From CAVSEK01 sp963726975 (GTDB lineage: Bacteria > Actinomycetota > Actinomycetes > Mycobacteriales > SCTD01): a stretch of 64,000 nucleotides of DNA. Below are positions 62,367 to 64,000 of the stretch, one piece after another (within the stretch, counting starts at the first letter, position 1; each line of letters begins with the position of its first letter). The DNA lies in NCBI GenBank assembly GCA_963726975.1, contig CAVSEK010000004.1:744001-808000 (forward strand), in the 5' to 3' direction. The translations under genes were made by a program, and so were the position numbers. The notes beneath the pieces are model-generated. The model was not told the origin of the DNA. It saw nothing but the letters and a program-made list of their open reading frames with translations, and made no database searches.

Positions 62367-63271
62367 GTGAGACACTCGGCGCGCGTCGTGGCAGCGGCCG
62401 AGACGGGGAGCGAGTCGCCACGGGTGCTGCTCCTCACGTCCAGCTGCTGGCCGCGACTGCGCCGGTGCGGACCGGTCGGCCGGCCTGACACCTCGGCGGC
62501 TGCGGCACCCCGCCGGGCCCGGCGGGGCAGGTCGCCGGCGGGCCGGTCCCGGCGGAGCCGCGTTGGGTGACCGGAGCCGGGGACGACCTGGCAGTGGCAG
62601 CTCACCGGCCCGCTGGACCTGTCGGTGGACGTCGCGGTCTACGACGTCGACGGCGCAGCACGACCGCCGAGCGGTCGCGGCGCTGCACGCCGCGGGCCGG
62701 CACGCCGTCTGCTACCTCAGCGTCGGGACGTGGGAGGCGTTCCGGCCCGACGCCGGCGCGTTCCCCGCCGAGGTGCTCGGGCGCACCGCTGGACGACTTC
62801 CCGGACGAGCGCTGGCTCGACGTCCGCCGGCTGGACCTGCTGCACCGCCCGCTGCCGGCCCGCCTGGACACCTGCCGCGCCAAGGGCTTCGACGCGGTCG
62901 AGCCGGACAACGTCGACGGCTACGCCAACGACTCCGGCTTCCCGCTGACCGCCGCCGACCAGCTGCGCGTTCAACCGCTGGGTGGCCGGCGCGGCGCACG
63001 CACGCGGCATGTCGGTGGCCCTGAAGAACGACCTCGACCAGGTCAGCGAGCTGGTGGACGACTTCGACTTCGCGGTCGTCGAGGAGTGCGTCGCAGTACG
63101 ACGAGTGCGACGCCCTGCGCGCCGTTCGTCGACGCGGGCAAGGCCGTGCTGCACGTGGAGTACGACGTCGCCACGTCGCAGTTCTGCGGCGACCGCGCGC
63201 TGCCGGGCTTCTCCTCGCTGCGCAAGCACGTCGACCTCGATGCCTCCCGGGCCACCTGTGACGGTGGGTGA
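62367..63271 (+). CDS. GH114-like endo-alpha-1,4-polygalactosaminidase, likely lipoprotein (several frameshifts)
   Basis: About 235-residue catalytic domain plus N-terminal export signal. In repaired order: WQWQLTGPLDLSVDVAVYDV, AAGRHAVCYLSVGTWEAFRP, LDDFPDERWLDVRRLDLLHR, CRAKGFDAVEPDNVDGYAND, MSVALKNDLDQVSELVDDFD, FAVVEECVQYDECDALRPF and KAVLHVEYDVATSQF. This is a close match to the GH114 family pattern, whose Asp/Glu residues (YDVDG, VEPDNVDG) are all present. An LGGCG segment in one frame suggests a lipobox. The start is uncertain because the first 200 bases are frame-broken; GTG 62367 is the earliest. Divergent from the PelF-like operon. Confidence 0.8.
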
Positions 63272-63386
63272 ACAACCCGCCTTCGACCCCGGAGGGGTGA
63301 ACCTGAACCCCCGATCGGTGGAAAGGTCACGCTGAGTAGTCACCGACGGTACGGTCCCCTCGTCCGGATCTACCGAGGGAGACCGC

Positions 63387-64000
63387 ATGTCCGCCCAGCC
63401 CCCCCACCGTCGCTCCCGGGCCCGGCGCGCCGTCGCGGCCGCCGCGGCCGCGGCGACGCTCGGCGCCCCGCTGCTGGCCGCCGCACCCGCGTCCGCGGCG
63501 CCCAGCCCGCGTGTCCTGCTGCGGGTGCTGGTGGTCTCGGACGGCAGCCCGTGGGCCGAGGCGCTCGCGAACCAGCTCGACCGGACCGGCGTCCCCTACA
63601 CCCGGGTCGCTCCGGGGGACGCCGGCCGGCCGACGGTCGACGCCTCCTTCCTGGTCCGGGACGGGGCGGCGCAGTACCAGGCCGTCGTGCTGCCGAACAC
63701 CGGCGGCGGCGGGCTTTCCGCCGCCGAGCTGACCGCCCTGGCGGCCTACGAGGCGACGTACGGCGTCCGCGAGGTCGACGGCTACAACTGGCCGGGAGCC
63801 GCCGGCCTGGTCACCTCCTTCGCGGGCTCGCTCGACGGCGCCGCCGCGACCGTCACCCCCGAGGCGAAAGCGGCCGGATTCGGCTACCTGCGCGGCGCCC
63901 TGACCATCGACGACGTGGACCCGAACGTCAGCGAGGTCTTCGGCTACCTGGCGTCGCCGCCGGCGACCCCCGGGCCGGACGAGTCGTACACGCCGTTCCT
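63387..64000 (+). CDS. Secreted Agd3-like (polysaccharide deacetylase-type) protein, N-terminal part, cut by window end
   Basis: Open frame with no stop from ATG 63387 (after GAGGGA) to 64000. Signal sequence AVAAAAAAATLGAPLLAAAP. The mature start VLLRVLVVSDGSPWAEALAN, QLDRTGVPYTRVAPGD, QYQAVVLPNTGGGGLSAAEL and TALAAYEATYGVREVDGYNW resembles the N-terminal region of Agd3, the CE18 deacetylase of galactosaminogalactan. The catalytic domain lies beyond the window, so this is a tentative call resting on N-terminal resemblance and context (GH114, spherulin-4 and PelF neighbours). Confidence 0.6.
   Translation, partial: MSAQPPHRRSRARRAVAAAAAAATLGAPLLAAAPASAAPSPRVLLRVLVVSDGSPWAEALANQLDRTGVPYTRVAPGDAGRPTVDASFLVRDGAAQYQAVVLPNTGGGGLSAAELTALAAYEATYGVREVDGYNWPGAAGLVTSFAGSLDGAAATVTPEAKAAGFGYLRGALTIDDVDPNVSEVFGYLASPPATPGPDESYTPF

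Noticed and set aside
1..64000. tRNA, rRNA or tmRNA genes
   Set aside because: None recognised by eye; I cannot run a covariance search, so small RNAs could be missed.

Overview
This 64 kb window is chromosomal DNA from a high-GC Gram-positive bacterium, almost certainly an actinomycete. Supporting signs are the very G+C-rich codon use, frequent GTG starts, many 4-base stop/start overlaps, a split fructose PTS locus (ptsI divergent from fruR-fruK-fruA-ptsH), a DUF3311 + sodium:solute symporter pair, an anti-sigma-like HATPase family and a PucR-type regulator. The genus cannot be assigned from sequence alone. I saw no rRNA, tRNA, transposase, integrase or CRISPR array.

Layout. 1-7.3 kb: end of a RecQ-like helicase, then a heptose-type glycosylation locus with two family 9 glycosyltransferases, a GT4-type transferase, bifunctional HldE and a GT2 transferase, plus a Lys/Glu-repeat protein. 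7.3-14.6 kb: an SDR without the usual catalytic residues, then the fructose PTS regulon around a likely FruR operator. 14.6-21.9 kb: murB, rarD, a PH-domain protein, two MFS exporters, a NUDIX hydrolase and a MerR regulator. 21.9-27.1 kb: a large uncharacterised membrane protein divergent from a znuABC-zur zinc-uptake operon. 27.2-37.4 kb: mixed metabolism and signalling (VOC protein, two HATPase switch proteins, MFS, a GGDEF-EAL protein, alpha/beta hydrolase, secreted lytic-like protein, PAP2, FAD monooxygenase, PfkB kinase). 37.5-39.6 kb: a visibly more AT-rich block of five small same-strand genes, each followed by a related repeat, resembling a gene-cassette array. 39.6-52 kb: pgi, 3-hydroxybutyrate dehydrogenase-like SDR, secreted hydrolase, monocarboxylate-type symporter, DivIVA-like coiled coil, SDR, DUF6351-like secreted esterase, PucR regulator. 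52-57.6 kb: three large secreted proteins (propeller/LamG, DUF4214, right-handed beta-helix). 57.8-64 kb: a SCO-family lipoprotein, then an exopolysaccharide locus with a PelF-like glycosyltransferase, a polytopic membrane protein, a spherulin-4 (GH135-like) protein, a GH114-like galactosaminidase and the start of an Agd3-like protein. This set parallels the fungal galactosaminogalactan cluster and bacterial pel.

The two best candidates for something new are the galactosaminoglycan-like locus (58.4-64 kb) and the cassette-like array (37.5-39.6 kb). Two families of dispersed intergenic hairpin repeats are also present.

Quality caution: more than twenty otherwise well-conserved genes carry 1-base frameshifts, densest at 20.7-25.1 kb and 58.6-63.2 kb. 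Many pairs compensate, and most lie in G or C runs or GC-dinucleotide tracts. These look like unpolished assembly indels rather than real pseudogenes, so such genes are listed as CDS spanning the breaks, with each break noted.
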